Below are positions 1 to 9,532 of a DNA stretch of 19,819 nucleotides, piece after piece. The DNA comes from Chytridium lagenaria. Its lineage: Eukaryota > Chytridiomycota > Chytridiomycetes > Chytridiales > Chytridiaceae. Positions within the stretch are counted from its first letter, which is position 1, and every line of letters starts with the position of its first letter. The stretch is from the NCBI GenBank assembly GCA_025449115.1, contig JAHLKC010000291.1, positions 1 through 19,819 on the forward strand, written 5' to 3'. The translations under genes and the position numbers were made by a program. Under the pieces are notes generated by a model. The model made no database searches. It was not told where the DNA came from and saw nothing but the letters and a program-made list of their open reading frames with translations.

Positions 1-769
1 GGACCGAAGGGACGATCCCTCCTTCCTATCATCACTTATCTTCACCTTGGAAGAGGAGATTGATGACTACCACCCTGTAGAATGCACAAGACTCTGGCAC
101 GATATTGAAACCCGCCTCGCGGAGGCTCCAGATGCCTTCGATGGACTCGAAGATGCTTTCACACTCCCCCTTACGGCCACTGAGGCCCGTGAAGCTTCCC
201 CAAGCCTCCTTGAGACCTATCGACTTCAAGAAGCCCACCGCGACCACACCAAACCCCCTCGTCAACAGCTCAGCCTCGCTTTCACACTCCGAGACCAACC
301 CTCCGCTATTCTCACTGCTAGGCTTCCCATCATCACCAGAACCACTCGACGACGTCTCCTCCTTTGGCGACTTGGCGGCATCCCTCCCCACCCCCACAAA
401 GACTGCAAGCGATGCCAACAGCACTGGGGTGTCGCATCAGCCCTCAACCGAGCACACGCAAACGAATGCTCGGGAGCGTACCTTTGGATCCCAGACATAG
501 TGGAGGCATCCCATCCTGATGGATGGGCCCCAAACCACCACGAGGGCATTGTAGACATCGATCACCTCGTAGACATCCTGGAAGCCATACACATCCACCC
601 CCCTCGCCCCACTGATGATGATGAGGATGCCCTGGAACAGTGGAAATCAGCTTACACTCGTATTGATCAACGTACCTCACCACTCTGGAAACTCGCCACT
701 AAAGCCATGAACGATGTGTGCAGTAAACTGCTCCACTGGCCTCGCTCAGGAGATGACGATGCAATTTGA
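1..769 (+). CDS. LINE ORF2, C-terminal part (5' end outside window)
   Basis: This frame is open from position 2 to the stop at 769 and matches the end of the full LINE ORF2 at 11107-14602. It covers the region after the reverse transcriptase, including the RRRLLLWRLGG stretch and a cysteine/histidine finger (C-K-R-C, then H-A-N-E-C about 15 residues on). LINE ORF2 proteins commonly end with such a finger. Unlike the right-arm copy, the frame here is continuous through two C runs (176-180 and 391-395, five C each), where the right arm has only four. This copy is therefore the better guide to the real C-terminus. It cannot be judged whether the upstream part is present. Confidence 0.85.
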   Translation, partial: DRRDDPSFLSSLIFTLEEEIDDYHPVECTRLWHDIETRLAEAPDAFDGLEDAFTLPLTATEAREASPSLLETYRLQEAHRDHTKPPRQQLSLAFTLRDQPSAILTARLPIITRTTRRRLLLWRLGGIPPHPHKDCKRCQQHWGVASALNRAHANECSGAYLWIPDIVEASHPDGWAPNHHEGIVDIDHLVDILEAIHIHPPRPTDDDEDALEQWKSAYTRIDQRTSPLWKLATKAMNDVCSKLLHWPRSGDDDAI

Positions 770-1223
770 AAAGTTAATTGTCAAGTCTGAATTATTTTGT
801 TTTTCTTGGTTTTGACTTTCTCATAATATGTACCCACGATGCCTTGGTTTTTCTCTTCCACTCCCTTTATTTTCTTTATCCTTTTATCACTGGACCGGTG
901 GGGCTCCCTGGATATAGTCGGGGATTACTACATGTGGCTCTGGCCGTCCCGCTCATACTCCTTTCCCGTAGCGTTTTGGACCCATCCCGATAGTGTATCC
1001 TTTTCTCTTCTCCCTGTCAAATGGCCCTCACCCCCAACTTTTTTTCATCATGTCTACCACCTTTTTTCACAGCACTTTCACTTACTGGTTCTGAAAGATG
1101 TTTTTCGAGTGCCATGCTCGTTATGGGCTTATCTGGCTGGGTCTTTTTGGGTTTTTTGGTCGGTTCCCAAAACTTGTCTTTGAGTTCTTACCTTTTACCC
1201 CCCAAATCGATACTATATAAAAA

Positions 1224-1262
<39 letters not shown>
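770..1262 (+). other. LINE 3' untranslated region and poly(A) tail
   Basis: A non-coding, T-rich 3' region is followed by a pure A run at 1225-1262 (38 A). The mirrored copy at 10614-11106 has a run of 43 T. Directly after the A run comes a C-run/ATAT sequence that matches the target-site duplication of the full LINE. Confidence 0.85.
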
Positions 1263-1264
<2 letters not shown>

Positions 1265-1340
1265 CCCATATGAGAAAATTCCAATCTGGTGCAATCATAT
1301 TCCAAATGCCAGGCAATCTTTTAAGAAAAGAACAATGACC

Positions 1341-1380
1341 GTCTCTGATGCTAGGCTTCCGTCTCTGATGCTAGTCTTCC
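1341..1380 (+). repeat. 20-bp unit, two tandem copies
   Basis: GTCTCTGATGCTAGGCTTCC is followed directly by the same unit with one base changed (GCTAGTC). The mirrored copy is at about 10495-10534. Confidence 0.9.
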
Positions 1381-1430
1381 ACCGCAGGATGCTGCGCGTG
1401 CTTGAAGCAACAGCCCCAAAAGGTAACATC

Positions 1431-1492
1431 CAGGGCCTTATGACACGGTTATGTTGAACAGCAGGGCCTTATGACCCGGTTGTGTTGAAAAG
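1431..1492 (+). repeat. 31-bp unit, two tandem copies
   Basis: Both units start CAGGGCCTTATGAC and continue CGGTT.TGTTGAA, with a few substitutions between them. The repeat is mirrored in the right arm at about 10382-10443. Confidence 0.85.
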
Positions 1493-1676
1493 CAATGCCA
1501 CCAGTTTTTCCTTTTTCAGGAATGTACAGTAATCATAGGAGACCACTATGAAGGAGATATCACAGGACATTGCCACAGGACATTAGGATGGAAGCTGTGA
1601 AAGAACTTTGCCATGGCTTTCAATGCTGTTGATAAAGCAGAGGTGCTTCAGTTGATCAAAGTGAAGCAAGGTAAGA

Positions 1677-2249
1677 ATGTTGTTCATCTTTGACTTACCT
1701 CATCAGAAAGGAGTGACAGCGCATTTGTTATGGAAGATATCTTCAAAAGATCAGGCAGCCATTCGAAAAAATTCTCTGTTATGTGAATCAAGCGTTACGT
1801 TATGGCGACAGGAGGCTGGCAGCAAGAAAACCTGGACAAGATCTTTTGCGGCGGTGCTATGGGCAGACAGAACAGCAATTAGAGCTGATACGCATGGCTT
1901 CAGTCCCTACAAGCTGGTTTTTGGGCAGAAAGCTTTGTTGCGTTTGGAACATGTGATCCAAAGCAAAACCGTCATCAACTGGCAAGAGATGGCCAAGGAG
2001 GAGATGCTGGCGTGCAGGGCAGGGCTGATCTTGAGAAGGAGTAGGGATGTAAAGAAAGCGCTTCAAGGCATGACGGAGAGGAGGGCACAGAGAAGAGAGT
2101 TTTGGGACGGCAGGCATTGCATGAGTCAAGTGCCGTTGCAACGTGGGGAGTTGGTCGTGTGGAGGGATTGTACCCTTGATGGGACGTATGGGAGAAGCTT
2201 GACAACCAATACTCTGGTCCTTATCCTTTATCGGCGGTGTAACCCGTGA
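1677..2249 (+). pseudogene. Ty3/gypsy integrase C-terminal region, left-arm copy
   Basis: From about residue 56 the frame reads like the end of a retroviral-type integrase core and the region after it. Visible are AAVLWADRTAIRADTHGFSP, then YKLVFGQ, followed by an Arg/Lys-rich segment and a GELVVW motif typical of the post-core domain. The DD catalytic part of the core is not present upstream in a readable frame. One base is missing near 2191-2194 relative to the right arm (GGGAGAAG here, GGGAGGAAG there), so the last residues are out of frame here. It lies tail to tail with the RNase H region at 2342, which is not the normal gypsy order and orientation. The assignment is by motif memory only. 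Confidence 0.7.
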
Positions 2250-2341
2250 ATTTGACAATGATTGCTATATGTCTGAACTCGCCATCTTCTTCTCTTCCTG
2301 AGTGTCCCTTCAAAACTCCCTCTTACAATTTTATTTCCTCT

Positions 2342-3905
2342 TCAAATATGAAAGACTAAAAAACAGGTCTTTGTCCCCTGTGATCCCCTCAGACCACCCC
2401 CTACCACCGCCAAAAACACGTCCAGCCTTTCATCAATGTACTCTTCCAACCCTGAATCTTCAATATCGGCATCCCTGCACGGCTTGTCGTATTGCTTACT
2501 CAGAGCATCACACATCTTATTCTTAATCCCCACAATATGATGTATCTTGGTGTCAAATGTCCTCACATATGCTGCCCATCGCATGATCATCGGGTCATGT
2601 ATCATCAGGTTGTTGAGAGATTCGATAAGACCTCTTGCGTCCAGGAAGATCTCGAATCTCACCCTGTAGATATAGGGAAAACCCCACTTCAAGTTCCACA
2701 TATTTCCCTCTTGTGTTGCGAATAGTTCTACTCGTACTCTCTAAAGAGCCCGAGTAAAACCTCACAGCGTAAACCTTCGCCTCTTTGTCTTTCTGCATGA
2801 TCATGCCCCCTTCTCCCAGCGGCCCCGCATCAACCGTAAGCATAAGCGGCCGTCACTTGTCCCCATGAACCACTGGCCTCAACGCTGGCGGACTCCTCAT
2901 CCTCCTCTTCAGCTCCAGAAATGCTTTTTTTTCGTCACTGCCCTCTTCAAATGGAAACTCCAACACCGCGCCCTTCTGTGTAAATGCGTGCAATGGCTCA
3001 GCTATCGTCGAGAACCCGTCAACATACATCCTAAAGGTTCCTACTGCCCCTTAAAACGAGCGAACCTGGCTCACACTCATTGGCATTGGCCAGTCTTGAA
3101 TGGCGTCCCTCTTCTGCTTCTTAGGGTGTCGTCCAGATGAGTTACAATGATGCCCTAGGACCTATATTCCCCAACCCCTATTCGTGTTTTCGCTCCCAAG
3201 AAGGTGATCCCGCGTCCTTAGCATCATTTAGAACCCCGTCAACCACCTCTATGTTTTCTCTCACGCTGAATTTGACCCCATCCTCACCCATTGTCTTATC
3301 CCACTCTTCAACTGAATGCCCTCTCAAAGGCATATCGTCTATGAACGGCCAACATCGTTCAGGTATCCATCTTTAGAACACCTTCAAACTGAGCTGCTGA
3401 CTATACATAGGCGAGTTCGTCCACCCCTGCGGCAACCCCGTCATCCTCAGTAACCCCAACGGCGTGCCCACCGCCGTCATATCCCTTCTCTCCTCATCCA
3501 ACGGAATCTGATCAAAATAACTGTGGCGTCAAACATCGTATACCTCCCTCGAGCCGCGAACCTTTGCGTAATATCTTCCATGTGAGGTGTCAGCAACGAG
3601 TACTGCATTGTGACCTCGGCAAGTCTTGAATGAAAGGTAGGCTCCCGTCCTTCTTCTGTATGACAAACCATCTCGAAGAGTACGCACCTCATGACGGTTC
3701 CACTACCCCAGCTTCCAACATCTCCTTCAACGAACCAAGTAGCTTCTCTATTAACGCCTGTTGTACTGGGTAGCTCTTCATGCGCCAGGGCTTGTGCGGT
3801 AAGGTTTGGATTTTTACCCAACGGGAAAACTTCTGGCTTGACTCTCCTGATTTCACTAAGCGTGAAGGAAAAGGCCTTATGCCGTCTGTAGAGGGTCGCT
3901 TTCAT
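2342..3905 (-). pseudogene. Ty3/gypsy reverse transcriptase and RNase H, left-arm copy
   Basis: On the minus strand the order is RT then RNase H, split over several frames. RT signatures include RRHKAFSF near the 5' end, RWF.IQKKDG, TPLG followed by RMTGLPQGWTNS (motif B region, about 3457-3400) and FIDD (the YxDD position, about 3345). RNase H signatures are LTVDAG (about 2843-2820), DARGLIESLNN and DALSKQYDK. Stops and frame changes are spread through it, so it is not functional as it stands. The run CCCC at 3454-3457 keeps the TPLGLLRMTG frame, which the right arm loses. The motifs look like fungal gypsy polyproteins. No protease or gag is attached. Confidence 0.75.
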
Positions 3906-3911
3906 CGTTTT

Positions 3912-4695
3912 CTTCTTTTTTATAGAAGGAAGGGCGTTTGACGTGGTATGCCAACTTATGACATGCTACAACATTGGTCGAGATGCCTGTTGCTGTTATT
4001 TGATTCCCTTTTATGTATTATTTTATTATTTGTAGAAAGTTGAATAGATTTACGTTCACCCCAAAGTCCTAGAAGGTCCTCTTGCTTCAGGCCAGCCTCT
4101 GGCTGAGCTTTCACCAACCCCTTTTATTATCTATAGTGTATTGAATGTTGCCAGCGGGTGCTCAGGTGATGGTGTCGCCGGGAGAGACGGCAACCCAGAC
4201 CAAGATGAACTTCTAAGAAGGTATGAGCAGTAGAAAAACACCTTATTTGCATGATACCTTCGAGGTCTGGTCAAAGAACCATGCTTGCTGCTATATTGTT
4301 GACGACATATGCCATCCCAATGTTTGGAGTGGGAGTAGCGGCACATAAGAAGCCCGTGGATGGATGAGACAATAGAAACAACAGTTAAAACGGTTATAAG
4401 GAGCAGTAACGGAGACCTGACACATTCCTTGGAGCGGGATCGAATCCCTTTTCGTAGAACCCTTTCCCCTCGTCACTTTGGACCTAGTTATGAGGCATTT
4501 CCCTTCATTTTCCCCCTTCTACTAACAATCAGAATGAAACACCACCCACAGCACACCAAATCCTTGCATCCCTTAACGGATGAGTAAGGCTTTATTCTCG
4601 ACTCTGGAGTACATCCAGGGAGTTAGTATCGTCACCTACAATGTGGTTCTCTACCTCTGTATGTCAAGGCTTAGCAGAGGAGGCCACTAGAGAGA
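3912..4695 (-). repeat. LTR-like repeat family, copy alpha (inverted, truncated)
   Basis: Read on the minus strand this copy is a diverged match to 6218 through about 7035. Shared landmarks are the internal part around AGGAGCGGGAT, the stretch ATTCAACTTTCTACAAATAATAAA, and the start of the LTR-like segment (TGTCATAAGTTGGCA, beginning at 3963). It breaks at TCTATAAAAA (about 3919), only a few bases from the inner end of the inverted-repeat arm. The other end stops near 4695 within the shared GTGAAGTTCTCTCT. It lies between a possible gypsy linker fragment (4700-5110) and gypsy RT (3905), both on the minus strand, so it may have been inserted into that element. Confidence 0.6.
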
Positions 4696-5111
4696 ACTTC
4701 ACAAGACTCCACCTTTTCTTTATGGAGCCTGCACCTTTCCGTACCTTCCTTCTCCTCTCTCTCTCCCCTTCACACCAATCCATCGGCTTATGACCTCCCA
4801 CCAAGGAGACCCTTGCAGGCCTCTTTTGCTTCAATACCGGTTTGTACTTTGCCCCCATACTCATCCCCAATATCTTCCCCGTCACTTCCATGTATGGACT
4901 ATTGGCGCTTCCTCGTCGCTTCCTCGTCGCTCTCAATTCTCCTTCCCCACCTCCTCCCACTCCTGTACTGCCCATTCGGCCCTTTTTGGTCCTCTGCACT
5001 CCTCTCGTTAGGTGAGTCTCGCGCTTTTTCCAACGCTGACACAATTCCTCCCCACCAAACTCTAATCCCTTCTTCTTCATACACTCGGATAAACTTTTCC
5101 CCTTCTTCCAT
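4664..5111 (-). pseudogene. Possible gypsy polyprotein fragment (pre-RT linker)
   Basis: A 138-codon open frame on the minus strand is rich in Lys, Arg and Gly. It includes AKYKPVLKQKRP and, further on, GEREKRRK-like basic residues (seen as EGERERRRKVRKG). KYKPV..K.RP resembles a stretch I associate with the linker upstream of RT in fungal Ty3 elements, and the next gypsy piece on this strand is the RT at 3905. The overlapping frame 4899-5111 is also open. The call is weak: base composition (C/T-rich plus strand) alone favours long minus-strand ORFs here. It could be a chance ORF. Confidence 0.3.
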
Positions 5112-5394
5112 AAATAGCCCTCCCTATCTCGCCATCCTTGTCCACCTCCTTCTCTCCTTTCCTTTCAAGATGATCGTTGTCGCACCCTGGGCCTTTACAC
5201 TCTCAACGTAAGTGCACTCCCCTACCCCATAACCTGCGGATCTCGTCTCAAGAGACCGCTCCCAATCTTCTTTATTCTGTCCTTCCTTTCACCCCTTTGT
5301 TTGTTTCCTCTCCCCTTCATCAATAACCCAAACTCCCTTTCTCCCCTACCATCAATCGCATCCTCCCTTCCAACACCATGGCTCTATCTCCTAC
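5112..5394. other. Pyrimidine-rich stretch with no recognised feature
   Basis: The sequence is C/T-rich on the plus strand, with many short CCTT/TCTCC runs. I see no gene, repeat copy or structured element in it. It could be an upstream part of the gypsy remnant at 4664-5111. Confidence 0.4.
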
Positions 5395-5891
5395 TCTTTC
5401 AATCATGCCCTTGAGGCGTATTCCCATGTCTCCTACCTTCTTAGACAATGTCTTGGTTCGGATCGCAGTCTCCCTTGGCGTGCTAACCAGAGCACCCGCT
5501 AGTACAACTCAACACACAAAAGTGAATAAAATGGGAAAGATGATAGCACAGCCCACCAGGGTTGGCCTGAATGTGCAGAGGGCTTAATCCAGGACTAAAG
5601 AGGTGTACGTAAATCTATTCAACTTTCTACAAATAATAAAACAATGTATAAAGGTGGAATAAAATAACAACAGCAGGCATCTCGACCAACGTGGTAGCAT
5701 GTCGTAAGTTGGCACACCACGTAGACCGCCCTTCCTTCTATAAAAACCTCTCTTGTATCTATGGAGAAAAAGTATGAAAAACCGTGAGAGGGAAAAGAAT
5801 GGAACAGGAATAAAGAAATGACAATAAGGGCACGACGTCTACATAAGCGACGCATTCATGCATCTTGGTGAGGTTATCTTATAATCTCACA
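5395..5891 (+). repeat. LTR-like repeat family, copy beta (direct)
   Basis: This copy matches 6690-7179 in the same orientation, with substantial divergence. Shared stretches include CCTTCTTAGAC, GTCTTGGTTC, AATCCAGGACTA.AGAGGTG, ATTCAACTTTCTACAAATAAT, CATCTCGACCAACGTGGTAG and CTTGGTGAGGTTATC. The last part (5700-5891) is TG...CA bounded and holds TATAAAAACC. Homology ends at the same base (AATCTCACA) as in copy gamma. Confidence 0.65.
5700..5891 (+). repeat. Candidate LTR (solo or terminal), 192 bp
   Basis: The segment starts TGTCGTAAGTTGG, ends TCTCACA, contains TATAAAAACC as a promoter-like box, and is the same length as 6989-7179 (191 bp). The TG...CA ends and the shared endpoint suggest an LTR. 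No flanking duplication or primer-binding site was found, so this is tentative. Confidence 0.35.
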
Positions 5892-5961
5892 CCCCCCTTT
5901 TTAGTATTCTGGGGCCCCCACCCTCCCCTCGGCAGAGCCTCTCACAAAAGCCTCATACATC

Positions 5962-6310
5962 CTAGTCTTCAGCTCGCAGTCCTTCTCTGCTTTTCTCACG
6001 CCATAAAAAACTTTGTAACCGTTCATTGTTGCGGAAGCCAGAGTATCCAGAAAATCTGTATGGTTCTCGAACATCAATTGCCTTATGAGCAATGTTGAAA
6101 TCTCCTACAAAAATTGTATTTGACTGAGCCTTGAGACTCTTTACAAAAGTGTGTAGTCGTTCAAGGAACTTCATTTTACATTCCTGCATGTGATCATGCC
6201 TTGTGCCATTTGGCGCATAGACATTCACTATTGTGAAGTTCTCTCTATGGCCCCCTCTGCCAAGCCCCGGCATACAGAGGTAGAGAACCACATAATAGGT
6301 GACAAGACTA
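5962..6310 (-). pseudogene. Exonuclease III/AP-endonuclease-like gene fragment
   Basis: The minus-strand frame contains VNVYAPNGT, then an F..RL..FVKSLK helix-like stretch, then VGDFNIAHKAIDVREP, followed by SGFRNNER. In the ExoIII/APE1 family the block GD.N.AH..ID...P...SGF...ER is characteristic and holds the catalytic Asp and Asn. LINE-type endonucleases generally lack the AH..ID segment, so this looks like a cellular-type AP endonuclease rather than retrotransposon APE. Only the middle of such a protein (about 250-300 residues in full) is present. The upstream QE motif and the downstream D-H motif are not readable, and the frame is lost after about 5962. The first part (VVLYLCM..L.RGGH) is also found, decayed, on the plus strand at 4618-4695 in repeat copy alpha, so the fragment travels with that repeat. 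Confidence 0.5.
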
Positions 6311-7179
6311 GCCTCTAGGAGGTACTCCTAGATCAAGAGTCAAGCCCTATTCTGCCTTTAGTGACAGTGGGGATTTAAGTTGCTGTGGTTCTGCTCTAAA
6401 ACTAATTTAAATGAAAGAAAAAAGGAAAAAGGAAGGAAAAAGGTACTCAGGCGGAGATCCAACGCGCCAGAGTGGAAGGGTCATCAAGGAGGGAGTCCAT
6501 CCCGCTCCTAGTAGTGTACAAGGCCTCGTAATTGCCGCAATAAGCCGTTTTATCATGTTCTCATCTGATCTCTTCTACCTAAGGCCCTGCTCATGCCGCA
6601 TTCCCACTCACAGGCAACTAGATAGCCAGTCATCGCAGTTAAGAAAAGAACAGAGGTGGTTATACTACCCAAACCTTCAAAGGAATCATGCCACAGAGGC
6701 GTCTATCCTGGGCTCAGGCCTTCTTAGACTCAAGTGTCTTGGTTCAAGGTGTAGTCTCCCCCAGCGCGTAATCCCAAGCGCACGCAGGTACAACTAAATA
6801 ACACAATGTTGAATAACAGAAGAATGAAGAAAGCATGGTCTAAGGGCAGCCATGCCTGGATGTATGGGTGGGATCAATCCAGGACTACAGAGGTGCATGT
6901 AAATCTATTCAACTTTCTACAAATAATAAAGCAATACATAAAGGGGAATCAAATAACAACAACAGGCATCTCGACCAACGTGGTAGCATGTCATAAGTTG
7001 GCACACCACGTTGACCACCCTTCCTTCTATAAAAACCTCTCTTGTATCTATGGGGAAAAACTATGAAAAACCCCGAGAGGGAAAAGAATGGAACGGGAAC
7101 AACAAAATAAGAGTAAGGCACGACGTCTATATAAGCCACGCATTCATGCCTCTTGGTGAGGTTATCCAATAATCTCACA
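6218..7179 (+). repeat. LTR-like repeat family, copy gamma (direct, longest)
   Basis: This is the longest copy of the family. It overlaps inverted copy alpha (3912-4695) over about 6218-7035 and direct copy beta (5395-5891) over about 6690-7179. The orientation is set by the LTR-like segment at its right end. Its left end carries, antisense, the first part of the exonuclease III-like fragment. Confidence 0.6.
6989..7179 (+). repeat. Candidate LTR, 191 bp
   Basis: This segment starts TGTCATAAGTTGG, ends TCTCACA, and contains TATAAAAACC followed by a second TATA-like TCTATATAAGCC. It pairs with 5700-5891 end for end. An internal coding region between matched LTRs is not evident, so it could be a solo LTR or part of another repeat. 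Confidence 0.35.
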
Positions 7180-7329
7180 CTATATTCATACCTAAAAGGC
7201 AGAAAGTAAGGCACCGTCCTTCTTCAACAAAGTCGTCAAAGTCAGTGCGCATCATATGAGTCCTGCATATAACTGAAAGTACAGGGATATCTTCGCGGAC
7301 CATGGTCATAACATCATTATGTCCATTTC
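7180..7329. other. Intervening sequence, nothing recognised
   Basis: This lies between the candidate LTR and the chromodomain remnant. No open frame or repeat that I can support. Confidence 0.3.
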
Positions 7330-7962
7330 TCTCCCTAAGCCTAACCCTAGAAGGTTATGCGCGGTTCCATGACCGAGCCATTCAACATAATACTTATTCT
7401 TTTGTTATGAGCATCATAAGTATGATAATCTAGTTACTCAACATAGAACTCAGGATCATTATAGTTGACATCAGCGACTTCTTCATCAAATCGTCGAAAC
7501 AATTTACAATTAACTCCAACAGCTATCATATTCTTAGGCTTATGTCTAAGAACTTGGAGATCTTCCCATGTTGCGCGGCAAAGTCATCTGAAGCTACTTC
7601 TGCTGATGCAGCATTAGCAGTTTCTGTAGGCGGCAAAGACTCAAATGGTCGGAGTCTAGTGGCATTGGCAAGTCGTGATAAGAGCTGGCCTCCAGGGAGG
7701 AGCTCTACAACTGTATATCTATTGCTGTCCATAGATTTAATAAGGACACGCATAGGGCCATTGTTGTGCTCGCCTCTTCCGTTTGAGTTCTGCTCGCAAG
7801 AGTACGGCCTTGGAGTAGGCGACCCTAGCAGCTAGCTGAGTAATGTAATATTTATCCTCTAAACGATCATCTTCATCGTTGAGGGATTCTTTGACAAAGT
7901 CCTGGAGGGCTTGTCGAGTTTTCATGAGCACACTTACATGTGTGTCAGTATCTATAACATCA
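7330..7962 (-). pseudogene. Chromodomain-type gypsy integrase C-terminus, decayed
   Basis: On the minus strand a frame running from about 7962 contains RLEDKYYITQLA and a basic stretch, then shifts near 7750. The next frame reads RYTVVELLPGGQLLSRLANA followed by TRLRPFE, a shape typical of the small beta-barrel domain that ends gypsy integrases. Further down (about 7475-7350) come EFYVE, LDYHTYDAHNK and, after another shift, KYYVEWLGHGTAHN. These resemble a chromodomain core (aromatic-Y-V-x-W-x-G-x-x-x-x-x-N). Stops and shifts make it non-functional. It begins exactly at the inner boundary of the right arm. The domain calls are from pattern memory only. Confidence 0.45.
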
Positions 7963-7967
7963 AAATG

Positions 7968-9532
7968 ATGAAAGCGACCCTCTACAGACGGCATAAGGCC
8001 TTTTCCTTGACGCTTAGTGAAATAGGGAGAGTCAAGCCAGAAGTTTTCCCGTTGGGTAAAAATCCAAACCTTACCGCACAAGCCCTGGCGCATGAAGAGC
8101 TACCCAGTACAACAGGCGTTAATAGAGAAGCTACTTGGTTCGTTGAAGGAGATGTTGGAAGCTGGGGTAGTGGAACCGTCATGAGGTGCGTACTCTTCGA
8201 GATGGTTTGTCATACAGAAGAAGGACGGGAGCCTACCTTTCATTCAAGACTTGCCGAGGTCACAATGCAGTACTCGTTGCTGACACCTCACATGGAAGAT
8301 ATTACGCAAAGGTTCGCGGCTCGAGGGAGGTATACGATGTTTGACCGCCACAGTTATTTTGATCAGATTCCGTTGGATGAGGAGAGAAGGGATATGACGG
8401 CGGTGGGCACGCCGTTGGGTTACTGAGGATGACGGGGTTGCCGCAGGGGTGGACGAACTCGCCTATGTATAGTCAGCAGCTCAGTTTGAAGGTGTTCTAA
8501 AGATGGATACCTGAACGATGTTGGCCGTTCATAGACGATATGCCTTTGAGAGGGCATTCAGTTGAAGAGTGGGATAAGACAATGGGTGAGGATGGGGTCA
8601 AATTCAGCGTGAGAGAAAACATAGAGGTGGTTGACGGGGTTCTAAATGATGCTAAGGACGCGGGGATCACCTTCTTGGGAGCGAAAACACGAATAGGGGT
8701 TGGGGAATATAGGTCCTAGGGCATCATTGTAACTCATCTGGACGACACCCTAAGAAGCAGAAGAGGGACGCCATTCAAGACTGGCCAATGCCAATGAGTG
8801 TGAGCCAGGTTCGCTCGTTTTAAGGGGCAGTAGGAACCTTTAGGATGTATGTTGACGGGTTCTCGACGATAGCTGAGCCATTGCACGCATTTACACAGAA
8901 GGGCGCGGTGTTGGAGTTTCCATTTGAAGAGGGCAGTGACGAAAAAAAAGCATTTCTGGAGCTGAAGAGGAGGATGAGGAGTCCGCCAGCGTTGAGGCCA
9001 GTGGTTCATGGGGACAAGTGACGGCCGCTTATGCTTACGGTTGATGCGGGCCGCTGGGAGAAGGGGGCATGATCATGCAGAAAGACAAAGAGGCGAAGGT
9101 TTACGCTGTGAGGTTTTACTCCGGGCTCTTTAGAGAGTACGAGTAGAACTATTCGCAACACAAGAGGGAAATATGTGGAACTTGAAGTGGGGTTTTCCCT
9201 ATATCTACAGGGTGAGATTCGAGATCTTCCTGGACGCAAGAGGTCTTATCGAATCTCTCAACAACCTGATGATACATGACCCGATGATCATGCGATGGGC
9301 AGCATATGTGAGGACATTTGACACCAAGATACATCATATTGTGGGGATTAAGAATAAGATGTGTGATGCTCTGAGTAAGCAATACGACAAGCCGTGCAGG
9401 GATGCCGATATTGAAGATTCAGGGTTGGAAGAGTACATTGATGAAAGGCTGGACGTGTTTTTGGCGGTGGTAGGGGGTGGTCTGAGGGGATCACAGGGGA
9501 CAAAGACCTGTTTTTTAGTCTTTCATATTTGA
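7968..9532 (+). pseudogene. Ty3/gypsy reverse transcriptase and RNase H, right-arm copy
   Basis: This mirrors 2342-3905. In order it shows RRHKAFSLTLSEIGRVKPEV (about 7985), ALIEKLLGSLKEMLEAG (about 8115), SRWFVIQKKDG (about 8195), DEERRDMTAVGTPLG (about 8373), MTGLPQGWTNS (about 8428), FIDD (about 8527), then RNase H LTVDAG (about 9030), FYSGLFREYE (about 9115), DARGLIESLNN (about 9232) and DALSKQYDK (about 9366). Here GGG at 8417-8419 breaks TPLG from the next motif, while the left arm has four. In turn this copy keeps the FDRHSYFDQIPLDEE and FYSGLFREYE frames that the left arm loses. In-frame stops shared by both arms show real decay predating the duplication. Confidence 0.75.

Larger units (their letters stand above)
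1263..1676 (+). other. Former upstream flank of the tRNA array, left-arm copy
   Basis: No gene is recognised here. The mirrored copy (10199-10603) lies on the far side of the LINE target-site duplication, so before LINE insertion this DNA adjoined the 5' end of the tRNA-Ala gene. It holds three small tandem repeats: a 20-bp unit twice at 1341-1380, a 31-bp unit twice at 1431-1492, and an approximately 13-bp unit twice at 1561-1586. Confidence 0.6.
1..3910 (+). repeat. Left arm of a large inverted repeat
   Basis: Position 1 pairs with position 11873, and the match runs inward with almost no differences to about 3910 (partner about 7963). The arm contains a LINE 3' end with poly(A), its flank, a gypsy integrase end on the plus strand and a gypsy RT-RNase H region on the minus strand. 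The arm starts at the window edge, so its true outer limit is unknown. Most differences between arms that I found are one-base changes in run length, plus a few substitutions (for example G/A at 3907). Inward of 3911 the sequences stop matching. Confidence 0.95.

Noticed and set aside
47..558. Other open frames over the LINE C-terminal region (105-500 plus, 32-424 and 262-558 minus)
   Set aside because: They are shadows of ORF2. The 105-500 frame is long but does not lead to the Cys/His finger, whereas the frame ending at 769 does.
5619..5855. Minus-strand ORF over candidate LTR beta (and its counterpart at 6909-7214)
   Set aside because: The two are similar only because the DNA is a repeat. 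They are Phe/Cys-rich with no conserved protein pattern.
7334..7352. Telomere-like CCTAACCCTA
   Set aside because: There are only one and a half units in a single place, consistent with chance.
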